Position numbers and translations under genes: made by a program. Shown piece after piece: positions 6,187-6,466 of a stretch of DNA of 6,466 nt. Source of the stretch: JBDNFP01 sp041689775 (GTDB lineage Bacteria > Bacteroidota > Bacteroidia > Cytophagales > Spirosomataceae); NCBI GenBank assembly GCA_041689775.1, contig JBDNFP010000434.1:1-6466 (forward strand), in the 5' to 3' direction. Within the stretch, counting starts at the first letter, position 1; every line of letters starts with the position of its first letter. The notes under the pieces are model-generated. The model did not search any database. It was not told the origin of the DNA and saw only the letters and a program-made list of their open reading frames with translations.

Positions 6187-6227
6187 GGTTAGCAGGTTAG
6201 CAGGGAGAATTGGGCTCTCCGGCTAAC
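6187..6227. repeat. 8-bp tandem repeat and long imperfect hairpin next to the transposase end
   Basis: GGTTAGCA occurs twice in tandem (6187-6194 and 6195-6202). The second copy begins a hairpin: GTTAGC (6196-6201) pairs with GCTAAC (6222-6227) and, after a small internal loop, GGAGA (6204-6208) pairs with TCTCC (6216-6220) around a seven-base loop. It lies 36 bases beyond the stop of the transposase-like frame and may be the end of that insertion sequence or its terminator. Confidence 0.4.
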
Positions 6228-6263
6228 ACCCTATGATATCCCGTTTAGTTCTACTTTGTCAAA

Positions 6264-6466
6264 TCAATTATGATGTCTTCTTCTGCTCAAATCCTGCTGC
6301 CTGAGCCTGTGCCTGTTTTCGATGTCCTCCCACACGCCCTGCGATGTGTGGAGTTTATTGAGCAGCGTACGTGCCAGCACCAGCTTGACGTCCGAACAGG
6401 AGAGCAGCGGCAGCTCGTCGTGCATCTCTATTCTGGTCTGGAGCATGAAGTGCATGGCCATCATCG
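6264..6466 (-). CDS. C-terminal part of a probable insertion-sequence transposase, cut by window edge
   Basis: The frame is open from the right edge to the TGA at 6264-6266. The visible end reads AMHFMLQTRIEMHDELPLLS, CSDVKLVLARTLLN, then an arginine-rich tail (RHRLRQQDLSRRRHHN). The pattern 'M-A-M-x-F-x-L-Q ... PLLSC-x-D-(I/V)-K ... ARTL ... RHxxRQ' is like the C-termini of IS4-like DDE transposases in Bacteroidota, where it follows the last catalytic glutamate; that part would lie outside the window. The ATG codons seen near the edge are most likely internal. I infer the family from this short tail. A helical protein of another kind cannot be excluded. Together with the transposase-like start at the left edge, it frames the region with mobile-element pieces. 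Confidence 0.45.
   Translation of the reverse strand, partial: MMAMHFMLQTRIEMHDELPLLSCSDVKLVLARTLLNKLHTSQGVWEDIENRHRLRQQDLSRRRHHN

Larger units (their letters stand above)
5814..6263. other. region without an intact gene, containing repeats and a possible gene remnant
   Basis: There are open frames on the minus strand at 5793-5990 and 5827-6030, but their translations (rich in Pro, Cys and Arg) do not look like proteins, and one of them reads through the antitoxin start. The antitoxin promoter should lie at about 5814-5870, where the sequence is AT-rich; I see no clear -33/-7 pair. The rest holds a small palindrome at about 5916, a possible Uma2-type N-terminus (6008 onward), and two hairpins at 6141-6171 and 6196-6227. 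Confidence 0.5.

Noticed and set aside
1..6466. CRISPR array, rRNA or tRNA genes
   Set aside because: No regularly spaced direct repeats and no RNA gene signatures were seen on either strand.

Overview
The window looks like chromosomal DNA of a Bacteroidota species, most likely of the order Cytophagales (Spirosoma/Larkinella-like). The reasons are a planctomycete-type cytochrome c/DUF1549/DUF1553 protein of the kind common in that group, an N-terminal lipoprotein signal, start codons without Shine-Dalgarno sequences, and an RES/Xre toxin-antitoxin pair whose residue patterns fit that phylum. This is inference from protein character; no marker gene is present.

Only one large gene is clearly intact: a 917-residue membrane-anchored c-type cytochrome protein on the minus strand (1276-4029). 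Almost everything around it is partial or decayed. Left of it, 1 to about 1240 is visibly AT-rich. It holds the start of a transposase-like gene running off the left edge, a small lipoprotein that may be truncated, and a headless open frame of 89 codons. Base composition changes abruptly at about 1240, just past the stop of the cytochrome gene. The DUF1501 gene that usually follows such a gene is absent there.

Right of the cytochrome gene, all on the minus strand, lie a 400-base gene-poor leader with two hairpins, a fragment of the RNA ligase gene rtcB with stops and frame changes (about 4433-4762), and an antitoxin-toxin operon of the Xre/MbcA/ParS-RES type (4863-5813). Both genes of this operon are recognisable along their length but broken by indels. 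In intact form the antitoxin would bind and neutralise the NAD+-consuming RES toxin and repress the operon; the one-base stop/start overlap between them still shows the coupling. From 5814 to 6263 there is no complete gene, only a possible Uma2-type N-terminus and two hairpin elements. The right edge cuts a probable transposase C-terminus.

Taken together this is an accessory region bounded by insertion-sequence fragments, with one intact gene among gene remnants. I found no convincing new system. The most useful results are the identification of the broken toxin-antitoxin pair and the rtcB remnant, which ordinary ORF calling would miss or mislabel.
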